Origin: Sclerodactyla briareus
Lineage: Eukaryota > Echinodermata > Holothuroidea > Dendrochirotida > Sclerodactylidae
Direction of reading: 5' to 3'
DNA: 64,000 nucleotides
Assembly (NCBI GenBank): GCA_026419785.1
Contig: JAODTK010004566.1
Location: forward strand, 124,001-188,000
The notes beneath the pieces were generated by a model. That model did not search any database. It had not been told where the DNA came from and saw only the letters and a program-made list of their open reading frames with translations. This document shows, piece by piece, positions 1 to 13,261 of this stretch. Each line of letters begins with the position of its first letter. The first letter of the stretch is position 1. The translations under genes were made by a program, and so were the position numbers.

Positions 1-5
1 TTCGC

Positions 6-30
6 CCTCCCCCCCCCCCCCTCCCCCTCC
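6..30. repeat. C-rich homopolymer tract
   Basis: A run of C broken by single T residues opens the window. It is simple low-complexity DNA and its length is likely to be unreliable in the read data. Confidence 0.8.
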
Positions 31-1835
31 AATCGCCAACGACAATCGTCGCCCGGTGTAGGGCGACTGATGAATAGTTTGTTGCATGCCTCGCACATAG
101 ACATAGCCAAAAGTCCCAAAACTTTACATGTTGCACAGTATTGTTTGCTTCCAATTTTACTAGCTGTAGCTGCGCCAATCCCTATAGTCTCGTTATCGTT
201 GAGTTGGCCGAGGCTAGAATAACACTCACATTCATGTTTATCTTCACCAACTGTCCCTAGCAGAGCTACGTCACTCATGCAACGACGGCGATACGACAAT
301 CCACTTGTATGTACAAACCAAACTTGGCCTGATGCAACATCAATTCATCCACTATAGCTCCACGATAGTAGAGGCGAACGCTATCAGCCAATCAGCTTTT
401 TTGCAAGGCATGAACACAAAGACCTATCAGTGTTCCAATCGAGTTTCATTAAGCTATCACAGATCTCGAATGACTAGAGCAGACACGAGCTTACTAGTAA
501 GTTGAGGGAAACTCGCTGGTGTCTTCGATTGCATTCTAGACAAGGTTTATCATGTAGGTGCGGAGCGAGTTTTAACAAGTTGCAGGTCGACGTTCAACTG
601 CTGACGGATTTCGTTGAGAAATTGAGATTCGTAGTGTCTATCTAATTGATTCTTGTCGACGAGTATAAATCGCACACTCATTACTTTTGGGAAGGCACAC
701 GCATCATCGCAACACACGGACGCACCATGCTCGGTGTTCAGTGCAACTCGGTCATGGAAGTCAAGTTAATAAACCTTAGAGCCTTTTTGTGTAAGATATT
801 TTGGCTAATTCGGCGAATTTGAAGGTACCCGATTTACATCAGGCTTCTTCCTATTTACGACATGGCTTGGATGGCCTAACTTTAGGAAAGAATTTGCCAA
901 TGTAACATTTGTACCTACTATTGCTCAGTTACTTTCGTTGATTCGTCGATTGGATCTTATGATTACTGTTGTTTTTTTCATAAGCTATCTTCCATAACCT
1001 TGCTTTCGGCCACACTGTCATCTTCGGAAAACTTTTCGACTGCTCGATTGCTTTGGTTCGTCGCGATATTGCTCGGATCACGGAGTCTCTGATTCACCAG
1101 TAACCAAATCAACGCGTCGAAAATATACAGGGGACATCACACCCAATATATGGCCCACACCTACGTTCTGAAGATTACTCGCTTGGACCTATTCATTTTT
1201 GACTCTTGTCTCAGTACGTATAAGTCTAATTTATGCGGATTTTTCAAGCACCACCCATTAACGATTTAAACCGCATGTTTCCGGAAGTAGTACTGGTTTC
1301 ACTAGCTTTTTCGGGTGTCCCAAGCAACTAACTTTCCTGAATACGCCATACCATACTTTTCAGCACACGTGAATTGTGATTATTTTAGGCAGACGAAGTC
1401 ATACGACACGTCATTTTTTTTTAGTAGTTCGGTGCTTTCTGTTCCTAATACCTCACGGAACTTTGCATGGTCGGGATCTATGGAACGGAGGCGTTTGCTA
1501 TTTCTCCTGTGAATAATGTGGGGGATTCCCCAATAGGGTTAGAGTACCCGAAACGCTTGCCCATGGTAACATATTGACTCGATTAATCACGCATTTCCTT
1601 GAGTCGTATCGGATTTTGTTCCTTCCCCCTCCCATGCCGGCCGATATGGTCCACTTGTTCTCTTGGAACATAGACGAATAGTTCGTGAACTTTATCGTGT
1701 TATTACGGAATTTGGGAAAATTGTTTTCCCTGCTCATTCGATGATTCGAGTTCACCTGTTTTTGTGATGGAGGCCTATTCTTCTAACGTGACGAGTCTCC
1801 CTTTCGAAGATATCCACCGTTAACCGGGATGGCTC
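31..1835. other. Unique-looking DNA, no gene recognised
   Basis: Only short open frames without recognisable motifs lie here, and I saw no repeat family shared with the rest of the window. It may hold upstream sequence of the GPCR-like locus that follows, but no promoter element could be argued for. Confidence 0.4.
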
Positions 1836-1839
1836 CGGA

Positions 1840-3030
1840 TTGTCGCTGGTGGGAGGTCACAGGCGCTCCTGTGTATCATCCTCCTCAATCGCCCTGAATA
1901 TAAGCAGTGCTCCGGAAGGGCCGTACTGTTTTTCGGATAGGTACCACGCTACTGTTTCATTACGACGCCCCCTGGCCGTGGTGGGACCGGACCACGGGAG
2001 TGATTCCATCATGTCTCGGAGCGCCTTCCTACTTACTCTCGGACATCCCCTTCACGTGCCCTCTCTTCTGCGTCCTGTGTACCCCTGTGCGATGCTCTCG
2101 GTGTCCTCCTCCGCGATGTGTTACTCCGCCTGCCTCAGTATCGACAAACTACTTATCGCGATCACCCATCCGCTACGGTACTCGCAGATAGGACTCAGGG
2201 TAGGGTCAAGTCCGTTATCGCCGCCGCCAGTGGGTCCTCGTGAGCGCATGAACACTGGCCGGGTTTTATGACCCTGGTCCTCAAAGACTCGGCAAAGATC
2301 ATGTATTTTTTCACCCACCGTCCCGCTCCTCTGCCGGATGCACCTCAGCGACATCGGTGACGAGTCGGGGAGTCGTTCCAACGCGATCACCCTCCTCCAG
2401 ACCTTCGGCTTCCTCTGTTGTTTCCTGCCTCTGATCACGGTGACCTACGTGAACATCCGCCTACTCGTTATCGTCTACCGGCACACCAGCGGCGTCGCTC
2501 TGCCCCTAACGGAAAAGGGCGCGCCCCGGAGGAGTGCGTTACGACATCCACCATCGTTAACGGCGGCATGCCCCCGGGGCCACCCGAACCGAGTCCCAAA
2601 TCCGGGAGGAGAGTATCCCCTCCCGAGGCCCCCGACGAGCCCAGTTATAACGGAACCCGAAGAACCTGGGAAAGCGACGGATAGAGCTGCCTTCTCTCCA
2701 TAGGGTGAGTCTGCTGCCGCTCTTGAGCTTGAAGATCTCCCGACGCCATGAGATCGAACGTGACACGGGTACCCTGCAACGCGGTCCCACTACAATGTGC
2801 TAAGGACGGTCTCGTCATGGTATTCGTCTTTACCTGGCTGGATGCCCCTACTCTCGACCGGTCATCATCAACAAGCGTGATGAACCGAAACCTCGCGATG
2901 TACGAGTTTTCGTGACGTTCCTTTAATGGCATACTCGAACAGTTGGTGGAACGCCCCGGTGTAACTTCTGATGACGGGACTTACAGAGCGGCCGCCTGCA
3001 GGATATTCAAGTGTCTCAGTGATGATACGC
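1840..3030 (+). pseudogene. Rhodopsin-class (class A) GPCR, intronless, frameshifted
   Basis: Successive reading frames give the pieces of one seven-transmembrane receptor in the right order. A TM1-end/loop/TM2-like stretch lies near 1,860-2,000 (LRKGRTVFRIGTTL in one frame) and a TM3 entry with LSDIPFTCPLFCVLCTP near 2,038-2,085. TM3 and loop 2 (2,086-2,181) contain SIDKLLIAITHPLRY, where the usual DRY is replaced by DKL. TM4 pieces lie near 2,210-2,270. TM5 (about 2,392-2,490) reads FLCCFLPLITVTYVNIRLLV. TM6 pieces near 2,800-2,870 include a W-M-P motif, and a TM7 piece near 2,905-2,960 has NSWWN followed by TYRAA. About six single-base shifts separate the pieces and no intron is seen, as is common for class A receptors. 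In the intact receptor family the protein sits in the plasma membrane and couples a ligand to G proteins. The ligand class (amine, melatonin-like or orphan) cannot be decided. It is either a pseudogene or a real single-exon gene damaged by sequencing errors. Confidence 0.8.
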
Positions 3031-3039
3031 TGACATTTT

Positions 3040-6000
3040 TGGTGCATGCTGTCGCATGGTCATTGCCCTTGCCTCTACACTGGTAAAGGTTCCCCGTTTT
3101 CCTGATATCCTATAGCGGCGTGTAAAGCCATTGGTACTGTCGGTGTCGCCATGGTGTTGGGTGAGAAAGGGTCGTCGACTGTTGCTTTTGCCTTATGTTG
3201 ATAACACGAAAGACGACTGTGAAAAAGACGTTCATATCTGAAGAATCGGTGCAACTATGATTGACGAAGCTTCGTGTCGTAGTTAGATGGTGGTGCGTTA
3301 AAGGCCAGTGATATGGTAAGATTTAGTATCCTCGAGCTCTGGTAGCTTCTGGAACTGAGTTTGAATTTATGGCGTTTCTATCTTGCAGCGGGGTAGAACG
3401 GACCCCATACTAGGGGTGCGGAAGGGGAGGATTGTGTCCATGCCGAACTGATTGGCCGCTAAATTGGTGATAGTTATCAATTGTTGTGTAGTTTTCGAAC
3501 CCAGGGGAGGCGAATGATCAGAATGCCCATTTTCTAAACTTCATACCAGTCTTTGCAGTCTCGACCCATTCCCTGAACGTATCATTTACTCACGCATTTT
3601 TTAATCGTCAGCTCTGTGCGACTTGGAGAAATATTCTGCAACCGTTCCCATCTGCGTGGATTCGTTGCTTCGAAAAGCGCTTTTCTCTTACAGCTTGTCT
3701 TTGTTGAACCGAGCGCAAATTAAATGCTAAGTGGTATTCCACAACTGAGGCTGCTGATGGTTTTTGTCTCTCGCGTGCGCTGATTGACATTTTCAAAGGT
3801 TTGCCTGGCAGAGGTAAGGCTGTGTTTTTCCTTACCAGTCCGACACGGTAGTCTGGGTGTTCCTTTTTTCATTATTCACTTTAGAACTAGTCTATCGTTC
3901 CATATGAAATCATGAAAACCCCTCAGATAGTAAAGTTAAACCGAGCAAGCCCTCAAACTCCCGCTGCCCCTCCCCAAAAAACCCAAAATCGTTTTAAAAC
4001 ATTTGATTTAGACCCCTCAGTTCTTTCTCCAGCATTCTAGCACCATCAACTACGAGGAAAATGTAATTTGCCCACAAAGGCACAATTCTTCGTTGTTCAT
4101 GATGCGCCGGAGAACGGCATACGTCCTCCATTATTCTTGAGCCTAACGGTAAAATTTTGATGCGAATTTAGTCAGATTGAAACTAAAATATTCCTCCCTT
4201 TATTCCATGCTCAGTCATGGGAGAGGGTGCCTAAATTTATCACTCATGGAACTTTCTAAGTTGAAATTCAACAATCCACATGCATTCATTTCCTTCCTCG
4301 GTCTTCTGTGTTGGCTCTCAACATAATAATGATAATGACAATAAATAAATAATTATTTATATCAGCGCATATCCAATCAGTGCTTGCTCATGCCGCTTAC
4401 AATGCCCATATCCCCTTCCCGAATTCACCAGTGATGTTACGATTCGTGACGCAGGCCTATATGTCATTAGCCTACATTTCAACTTCGAAATGACTGAGGT
4501 TTATTCGAATGAACATCTTCTGTCTAGGCTAACATTCATAAGCAATCAACCGTGATTCAGTGAGGAATGAAGACGCTCACAATTATGCAAGACATTGACT
4601 CGATGGGCGAGTCGCAAAAATCGCCGTCCGTGAGTCTATTACTTGACAGTCGACTCGCAGAAAAAAAAGATCGTTTGTATAAAATCTAGTCAATCACTTC
4701 GATAAATTGAAATGACTGGAGTAACTTGACTGGTTGTTCCTGTAATACATAGTAATCAACAATTACCCCCCAGAATCATCGAGTCATAAAGATCGCTAGG
4801 ATCATTGCCTCTAAGGGTAGGATTCCATAGATGCTATGCGTATCCAAGCTCGATGTGAAAATCACATATTTACGAGAACGAACGTTTTGTTTCGGAAGAT
4901 GAAACATAAACGTGTATGCGAAATACCATAAAAAGGCAGCAACCCAGCATATTGCGTTGCTTTGGCTTTTTTAAGGAAGATATTCCATAGAATTTCATTC
5001 AGCGTGATACGCAATCGCATACGCAAAGGGTACATTTCTTGTTTCGCCTATTCAGCGTGGTTGCCTTCAATTTATGAATTTTGTGGCTCCTGGTAACACA
5101 ATATCTATCTATGTAAACTAAATAGAACATTTTCGAACACTAGCCCCCGCTCAGTTACCGTAAATTGGCGATTTTTCACGTGCATACCAGCTATGGATTC
5201 CTGGTCCTAGCCTAAGTGTGAATTCAAAGCGACATTGTCGTTTAGTAACAACGGGGAAAACGTGCGCAGCGCCATTTTGCATGAAGGTCACTATAAAGAA
5301 CTGAAGCTCGTCACAATGATATGTCAAGTGAACTGTCCCCGAATATACCCGAACGATTTTTGTCGATTATTTTTGTGTGTGCTTGCGGGACGATAATTCT
5401 CTTTGATAATCAAGGACTCCCTCAGTACAACTGGAGCTACATTCACACTGAGCTCATTCAATATTAATGGTTTACATTGTTCATTTAATGTATCTGGTAA
5501 CGGCTCATGACTGGCTAAAATGTCAATATCTTGAGTGGGTTCGAATTTTTCCTGCAACTAGAGGAACTGTATGACACACGTAGCGTCGTGTCACTTGTCA
5601 CAGATGGTTCACGAGGCGAGCCCTCATGGGTTGGTTATAGTCATTAGTGAATGACTGCACTGGACATTACCAAGACGCGGTCTCATACATTATACTCCGC
5701 GTCCGCGTGCAAATTATTGCCGTAGCACCGTTCGTATGTACGATTGAACATAATAATTCCATTGGAAGCATGTCCTGCTAAAGGTCACAGCAATGTAAAA
5801 GCAGTCTACTAGATTTTGAGTAAACTTCTTACCTGAATACTCCATCGGTTTTTAATCAATGTACCCCGATGTGTTGGAGGAGAGGCTGTCCCGCCCGTCG
5901 AAGAGGACTAAGAAACCCCTATGGGCTTGTCAGTATAAGGCCACATCCCTATGAAAATGTAAAACATAAAAGTTCTTAGAATACCTGAAAGAATGAACAT

Positions 6001-8476
6001 TCGATAGCTCCTAGTATACCGCCCTCCTCACCTCCCCTCCCCCATGAACACAGCACAAGGTCAATTTCAAAAAAACCTTCCAGTGTTTCAGACTTGCCCT
6101 TTCTGGTCTAAACCAGTTTAGCCATGATAACACTTGCTCTTAACTAGTCTAGCGATTGAACGCAAGCAAATTCCAGCCATTTGATACCATGCTTAGTATT
6201 TGAACGGTATTTGATGGCAAATAGCGTTTAAAAGAAAGTACATTTGATTCCCAAACACTTTCTTTGGAAAGTGGTGGTGTCTGTATAACACGTTCTCCCC
6301 TACAGAAGCCTAATGGGTCGTGTACTACGTTATACAACTAGCGCATCAACCTTCATTCCATCGTTGGCCCCCTCTCAATTACCCGATACAATGTTCTCGT
6401 CAAGACATTACGCCCCTCGGTCAATCGACCCTGCTAATCGGCTTCTACAAAACGTTAATGAATTCAGGGAGCACCTTGACTCGCCGGAATGGCCGGTCAT
6501 CATGCTTTTTTTTTGGGTAATAATCAGGTCGTGCTAATTAACAAGTGACAGAGTGCATGCACATGCTTTTGCTTGTGCGTTGGCCAATTTTAAAATTTGC
6601 CAATTCTGAACATAGTACACATACTTGTGCAACGATCGTCGTTATATTGGCTTTACTAATTTAGTGTGTTTTCTTTCCGGAGTTAGGAAGGAGAGAGACT
6701 CAGCCAAAATAGATCTGAATTGACCTCACCCTGTTTTCGAATTTGTTCAATGAAATTAAATGTGTTATACCAGGTGGGTTATAGGCAGTTGTGCCTCTCG
6801 GGGGCTGCATCAGAGTCTCCCTGGTTTGGAGAGTGGTGGGGAGGGGTTCGAGTGTGGTGACCCTTGATTTGGTGACGAATATTGAGGGGAGGTCCTAAGA
6901 GGGGGGGGGGGTCCGTGTTTCCCTTGCCCTTCGAAATTTCGATGTTGAAACGTCCATAGAAGCAATCTGTGCTATTTCTACTCACATTCCCCCTTTTTCG
7001 TATTGTTATTCACACACCTCACCCTACCTCTCCCCTAGAATAAAAACTGCTCAAGAGTGCATTATCGAGCAAAACCTTTTTCGGGCCAGAATATGATTGC
7101 TTGGGGCATATCCCCCATTGCTGGCGCCACTGAGGCTTTTTTATTTGCAGGACAAGTCCAGCCCAAATATTTCTTAATGTGTTTCCTCGTATGATACTAT
7201 TGTGCATTGAAATTATGCCATCAACTTTGTTTCAATGTTCATAGCATGTTTCGGTTGATAATTACGCAAATTTTAAAAGATCATGAAAATAATCACTGCG
7301 AATTTGGCAATTTTGCAATTGGCAACATTTGAGACGTTATAAAAAAACTCCACCAATTTTAGAGAAAATGTTAAGAAATAGTCTTTTCCCTCTTAATTGG
7401 TAGATATGACATCACCAAAAGGTTCCAGTTTTCCCCCAAATCGGATTGTTGAATTGAGCAGCCATATCTTCCCAACCGAAAATGCGTATGAACCAGGCAC
7501 AAAGTGATATTTTGATTTTTTTTTTTTCTCTTCAACAGTATAACACCAGAAGAGTAATTTAATTTGGCTGGAATTTCCCTTAAAATACCTCTATAGGCTA
7601 GTTATTTGCCTTATACGGACATGTTATACATAGCAAACATGAATTCGTAATGCCTCCTGTTGTCTGCGTGCTAATTTTCACCTCAATCGTGTTTTTTTCT
7701 TTTCCCTCCTCGCTGAGATGCGGGCTTTGTCCACCCGCGAGTATTAATGGGTTATTGGATCGATTTTCTTCACCCCTCCACCCGCGTGGGAATGGTAATG
7801 CTTGAACGGTCAGTTGTTTACATGAAGCTAGTCTTTATAAGCTGCCTGGTGTGTTGGTATCTCTCAACCTCATCCTATAAATTAGGCTGAGGTGGGGCGA
7901 GTATGGCGTCGGCGTCTAACAGATTTGATTCTCGTAATAGCCCAAGGGGCTCTTGAATCATTCATCATGTAATGGTGGACGAGAGCGATTCCTTCCCATT
8001 ACCGGAGAGAAGATCGCTCATGTGCATAGCTGTATAAGTGTTCGTTTTAATTGAAATAACCGGTATAAATTATATAATACAAAGGTATCTTGCAAAATGA
8101 ATATTTCTTGTCGAGGAATCCGACTTGTTAGGTATAGCCGACGTCATGTCCAGAACGCTGCATATGTTTTCAACAGTAGGGTTTATTCATGACAATTCTA
8201 GATTTGGGAGCTATCGTTATCTTTCATCGTTCCTATCTCCTAGACTCCCAAGCAATCCTCAGCAAATAGAGATTATTAGGTGCGACAACATTTAGTCGAT
8301 ATGGCCGTGGCATTGGTTTATGTACCGTACAGCATTCGGAGTTTCTCTTTTAAAGCTGAAAGTTTACTCGGAAACAACTAAAGTGATGTATAATAAATCA
8401 AGGCCAATGGGCAATTCATCATAGGGGAGACATGTATCCACCTTCGCCGGAATTTGTAATCACCTTGAACTAGTTT
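3040..8476. other. Non-coding stretch, nothing recognised
   Basis: About 5.4 kb of AT-rich DNA with only short unremarkable open frames. There is an A/T-rich simple stretch near 4,320-4,365 and a G homopolymer near 6,901-6,910. No transposon protein, RNA gene or tandem array was recognised. Confidence 0.4.
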
Positions 8477-8591
8477 ATACACCTATTCTTAAAATGTGTA
8501 GCAATTACACAATAGTTGTCTGTACAATACCGGTACCGGTACCTTCACACAATGTTGTGTAATTTCTACACAATTTGGGATAGGTGCATTT
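8477..8591. mobile_element. 115-bp palindromic MITE with 8-bp target duplication
   Basis: The ends are imperfect inverted repeats of about 32 bp: CACCTATTCTTAAAATGTGT on the left is matched by the complement of ACACAATTTGGGATAGGTG on the right. The whole element can fold as a hairpin. It is flanked by exact copies of ACTAGTTT (8,469-8,476 and 8,592-8,599), the signature of an 8-bp staggered insertion as made by hAT-type transposases. There is no coding capacity, so it would depend on a transposase supplied elsewhere. A related ACACAA-rich element lies near 23.4 kb. Confidence 0.7.
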
Positions 8592-8607
8592 ACTAGTTTC
8601 ACAGTGT

Positions 8608-8680
8608 TATGTATGTATGTCTGGATGTATGTTGTATGTATGTATGTATGGATGTATGTATGTATGTATGTATGGATGTT
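8608..8680. repeat. (TATG)n microsatellite
   Basis: Tetranucleotide TATG/GTAT repeats with a few GGATG interruptions directly follow the palindromic element. Confidence 0.9.
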
Positions 8681-8689
8681 AGGTTGTGG

Positions 8690-10640
8690 ATACGAAAATG
8701 ATGTTCTATTATGGTTGTAAGCCCTTAATTGTATTGAGGATGGGGACTGCTGGAAAATCGCTGGAAAAAAACTGCTGGAAAAGTTCTACGTTTCAACACC
8801 AAGTGAACACTGTGCAGTTCAATTGTCGCTCCCATTTGGTGAAAGTTAAGTAATCCTCCATGTGTGGCTGTAAACTCCTGACATGGAAACTATATGACAT
8901 ATGCGGGATCGCAAACCTACATGCTCGTTGTCTGAGTTTAAGACTTATCTTCACGTAATGTGGTGCTTGCAGTCGTTTGCGGCCTCAAACCATTTCTGTT
9001 GCATTCGGCCTGAGGTTATGTCTTAGTCGTTCACATGTACCTGCGTGGGTTGACAGTGAAACGTAAAATATGACGATCGCAGGTTATTTACGACCTGAGG
9101 CCTGCAAAATGCCCACTCACTCGGAAAATTATCTTGTACGTGCCAGCACGAATGAAAAATTATGCTCTATTTAGCACGTCAACGAGACGGGCCAAAATTA
9201 CGTCATTGCGTTTAGAACTTACGAGATAAGTGGTATGAAGGAAGTGGCGTTTACATATTGTGTTCATTCAAATTTGACGTCATTTTCGTAGTACTGGTGT
9301 GACCCAGGCTACACTTCCGTCAATGTGCGCTACTTGAACCATCTCCACAAATTGCTCTTCTGCCTATAGAATGGATGAGCCATTTCAAAGTCATGTAAAT
9401 TTAGGCTATCAACAAATTAGGTCAATTTTGTGCTACCATGGTGAGCATCCAATCTTCTTGAAACAAAAACCAGGTGACTATTCCATCGTAATCCACTGAT
9501 TGTGGATAATCTATAGTGATAGATCCGCGATTAGAAAGTCGGCAGTTTTCATGATGAAGGACTGCACGGTCCACAAATGTTGTCCGTATGATTCATCGGG
9601 TTACCTCTGTGGTTGCCCGCGGATGATGAAAAAAGTACTCACTCAGAAACTTGTCCCCGTACTTGCCAGTGCGCCCATAATTTTGGACATTCTACCACAT
9701 CTACCCTGGTAAAAGGAGATAAAATTTTGATGAAAAATTGGTATGATTACGCCGTTAAACTCAAATCGTCTGTAAATCGTTTTTATTGATGGCTGCATGG
9801 GTGATTACAACATAATGACATAACCCTTTTGTCCAATCATTTTTATTGCTGACGATATTTTCCGGTTTGTGAAACACGCTCCTCTCCACGAATTCAGCAA
9901 GATTACCAGGGAGGACAGGTTATCAATGTTTAGTGCGTGGTAAGATGTAATTCCTTGTAAGGCATTAGTCGTGTTCGATTGGTGGGAATTATGTGGGTCT
10001 TTTTGAGCCCATTAGGTGGTTACTTCTCGCCCAATTTGTGAAATATCAGTGACGAATTTTGCACACTGCTCAACAATTAACCAACTGGACAATGGACAAC
10101 TGGACAGTTGAGGATAGAGGCGAACCCCCTAAAAATGTTCCGGTAAATTAACAGCCGTGAAAGGTTGCACGCTACGAATCTATGATTTTCTTTTATCGTT
10201 ACTTGCTTGATGTTCAGGCGTTGCATAGTTCGAGCAAATGCGCTTGTTTCTCTGGCCAATGAGTATTTTCTCTGATTATGAAATCGCAAAAACATCGCCA
10301 AGAGTTGTCAACATGTGATTGTATATAGTTTTTCATTTGTCTTTCTGAAACATCATTTCCATTTTCAACTATTTTTGTACATATATTTTTTATTTCGCTC
10401 CATATTTATTTCACAGAATATATCATTTCTTGTACATGCATATATCATTGATTCCCCGCCCTTGTCTCTTTTCTCATTTCTCAGTTTATCCTCAAATCAA
10501 TTGGTAGCAAACTCTGCAGGACTTGTAACGGTGTCAGGCTGGTATGCAGGGTCGAGCACTCTAAAAACGCCCATACACACCATTTCCGACTCTAGCTACT
10601 TTCTGTTCAAAGCTAGATATGTACAGGCGGGTAGGCCGCC
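8690..10640. other. Non-coding stretch, nothing recognised
   Basis: No convincing coding frame or repeat unit was seen. The open frames at 9,500-9,712 and 10,315-10,647 show no recognisable domain; the second is a low-complexity F/S/L-rich translation of AT-rich DNA. Confidence 0.35.
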
Positions 10641-11010
10641 GACGTGACCCTCAGAACAGCCTCTGTGCCCTCGTTTGGAGGAACTTCGAGGAAGCACACT
10701 AAATTATGTCCGTTTGACTCCGGTGACTTCGAAATGCCCTCCCTGGTTGTTCGGTCTAACTGTAGTCCATTCCGCAAGTTTCGTTTAAATACGACAACGT
10801 CGGAGAAATCGTACTATTTATGCAGATTTGACCTGTGACCTTGAAATGACCTTCATGTGTTAGACAACAGTCACATCCACCGAGTTTTGTTTTAATCCGA
10901 CCAGAGTTGGAAAAGATTGCGAAAAACACAATTTGCCTCTGTGACCTTGGAATCCACGTCAGTTTTTCGGACCCCCTTTTTGCCCCCACCAAGGTTCGTG
11001 TAAACTGACA
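10640..11010. repeat. Short tandem repeat, period about 108 bp
   Basis: At least two and a half diverged units start at GTGAC-TTCGAAATG (about 10,724), GTGACCTTGAAATGACC (about 10,834) and GTGACCTTGGAATCC (about 10,941). Each unit carries the same later landmarks: a GTTT-AAT-CGAC stretch followed by GGA(A/G)AA. The GTGACCTTG motif resembles, but is not the same as, the GACCTCTG motif of the long dimeric arrays elsewhere. No coding function is visible. Confidence 0.55.
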
Positions 11011-11742
11011 ACTCGGGTATTTTCGTGTAAACCTGCAAAATGAGCAGTAGACACCCATTGAAATGCCCACTTTCGTTCGAAGTTCATCGCTATTTCACTA
11101 GGCGGAAATGTGTACCCAGTTTCAAGGTCATCGGATGAAGCGTTAGAAGATTTGCTCTAAACGGCTTGGAGTTTCCGGCGGAGCGCCCCCAACCCTAAGA
11201 TCCCCGAACACTTTCAGTGTTCCTTTCATGAAGTGTGGTGTCCGTCCGTCAGGTGTTCGTGGGAGCCGAGATGCTGAGACTCTTGAGTTACCTTATTCGT
11301 GACCGTCAACTACGTTCCTTTGAACGTGCGCCGCCGCGCCTCCCGGCAGACGATTCTTTCCACTGTGTACGGTATATTGAACGCGGCTGTGACAGGCCGC
11401 CGAGGCGGCCTCGTAGCCGATGGTTGGTGCAGCTTCGTGGGTACATTAGAGAGCTATGAGGGAGAATGGGTCAGGTCCATTCTGTTATCCATGGATTTCG
11501 CACGTCCTGTGAAATGGACAGGTAATGAACCCATGCTGCATCACGAAGGGAATAACACTAAATGACAACAAGAACCGAAAACGCACCACCCGACCAGAAA
11601 GCCAGAAAATTGCATCATCATTTATTGCGTATAGTCTAAAAGCACCTATCGATGCCCCTCCCCCTCGTGACGTCGTGATCTATTTCTCAACACGCTAGAA
11701 CCTCGAAAATTTAGGTTCGGGATTTTGAGAGGTCCCCCTTTC

Positions 11743-12035
11743 CAGGGGCGTACGAGCGATGGTCTTGGGGGTGGGGGTTGGGGGGGGGGGTGGGTCGGAA
11801 CTCAGGAAGTGAGGTGGGGGGGGGGGCAGGGGTTGAGGCCTCGAAACCCAAGGAGTGCGCCCTCATTAATAGGCCTCCCCTCCCTATTGGCAATGAGTGC
11901 ATTTATGACCCCTAGACAAGGATGTTGCAATAATTGCTAATTAACAGCTGCAAACCCTCTACTGAACTGTAAAAAACAGTTTCTGTGCACAAGTTATTTG
12001 GGCCTTGGGTCATGGGGGTCGTAGGTACGCCACTG
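11743..12035. mobile_element. hAT-like non-autonomous DNA element, 293 bp
   Basis: The left end starts CAGGGGCGTACGA (11,743) and the right end is the complement of CAGTGGCGTACCTACGA (12,019-12,035), so the termini are short imperfect inverted repeats. The flanking octamers CCCCTTTC (11,735-11,742) and CCCATTTC (12,036-12,043) match at 7 of 8 positions, consistent with an 8-bp target duplication. The interior is strongly G-rich (G runs near 11,780-11,826) and has no transposase. Assignment to hAT rests on the 8-bp duplication and the CAG-N-G ends; the family name is inferred. Confidence 0.6.
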
Positions 12036-12043
12036 CCCATTTC

Positions 12044-13260
12044 CCCTTGATATGATTGATACTAGTAAATAATAGATAGAAGAGACTTTACAAACCATGG
12101 GATACGAATTGTGTATGTGTATGCCTGAATGCTTCATGGCTCTGGGTATCAGGGGACGCGGCTTTTGCAGGAATTACTTGTGGGTCTTCAATTCCACCAT
12201 GTTTTCACCGGACGTTTATCTCTATCGCTACTGCAGTTTGCGATGGGCGAGGTCTTGGGGTCTTTACTTCATCATTTCCCTGTAATGCGTGGATGCTAAT
12301 AATCTTGTCGGTCGGCTAGTGAGCAGTCACGTTGAACTTGAACTTCCAATCCTCCAGGTTTTCGAAAAACGGTCGGACCTGTAGTTTTGGGACGTGACAT
12401 GGCGTTTCCCGGAGCAGGTTGAATGGTTACATCTCCTGCCTCGACTCATCTGATCACTAGCTACTATTTGAGAATAGGAGGCGAGTTATCACCAATGCTC
12501 ATCCACGATCATACGACAGTACGTTATGAGCCTCATTTGACTTCAGAACTCGTAGAATTCAAATCAAATAAAAAATCAAATAAAATGTCCATACCTTGAA
12601 GCCTTAATCGAGCGTATTTTATATCCCTACATCTCAATTCAGCGTTCCAAATTCATCTCGCTTTTTGTTATTCACATGAAAAGCAAGTAGTACCGTGTAG
12701 CAACACCCAACGAATAATGGGCGAATCATCTGGTATGAGGGTTACAACAAAATATCGTCCCATGCGGGGGGGGTATATCGAAACTTTTGCATTAACATAT
12801 AATACCGACGTTATATCGTCTCGTTATGGGTGCCCTTATGCGGTGTGTTCTGTGGGGACGTCATGCAAAAGCGTCGTCGTTTGTGTTGCAGTTTCTACCA
12901 GAGGCCGCGATGCCGCTTTAAGGACAGGCACACTAGAACGATTTTTAATTATCGCGCCGACTATTAACTGAGTAAGATTGGCTATTTAGTGTACAATGTC
13001 ATGTATGCCAGTACACTATTTGACTACCTCGCCAAAGGAAAAGGTATAAAGGCTAATTCATGAAGGTGACGTCCTACTAAAGAGAAAGATAAACGAAACC
13101 AGCGTTCTCAGAGTTATGAAATGGCCAGTTATCCCACAATAGGGTAGGGCATTAATAATGAAGAACTGATAATATGTGAGCCTAGAGAAAGAAAAAGCGA
13201 AATCGGATACCCCCCGATGCAGACTCTCATTTCTCAGGCTCACTCGCTCCCCCACTCACT
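12044..13260. other. Non-coding stretch, nothing recognised
   Basis: Only short open frames are present. A minor local direct repeat of ATCAAATAAAA lies near 12,560-12,585. No RNA gene or protein motif was identified. Confidence 0.35.
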
Positions 13261-13261
13261 C

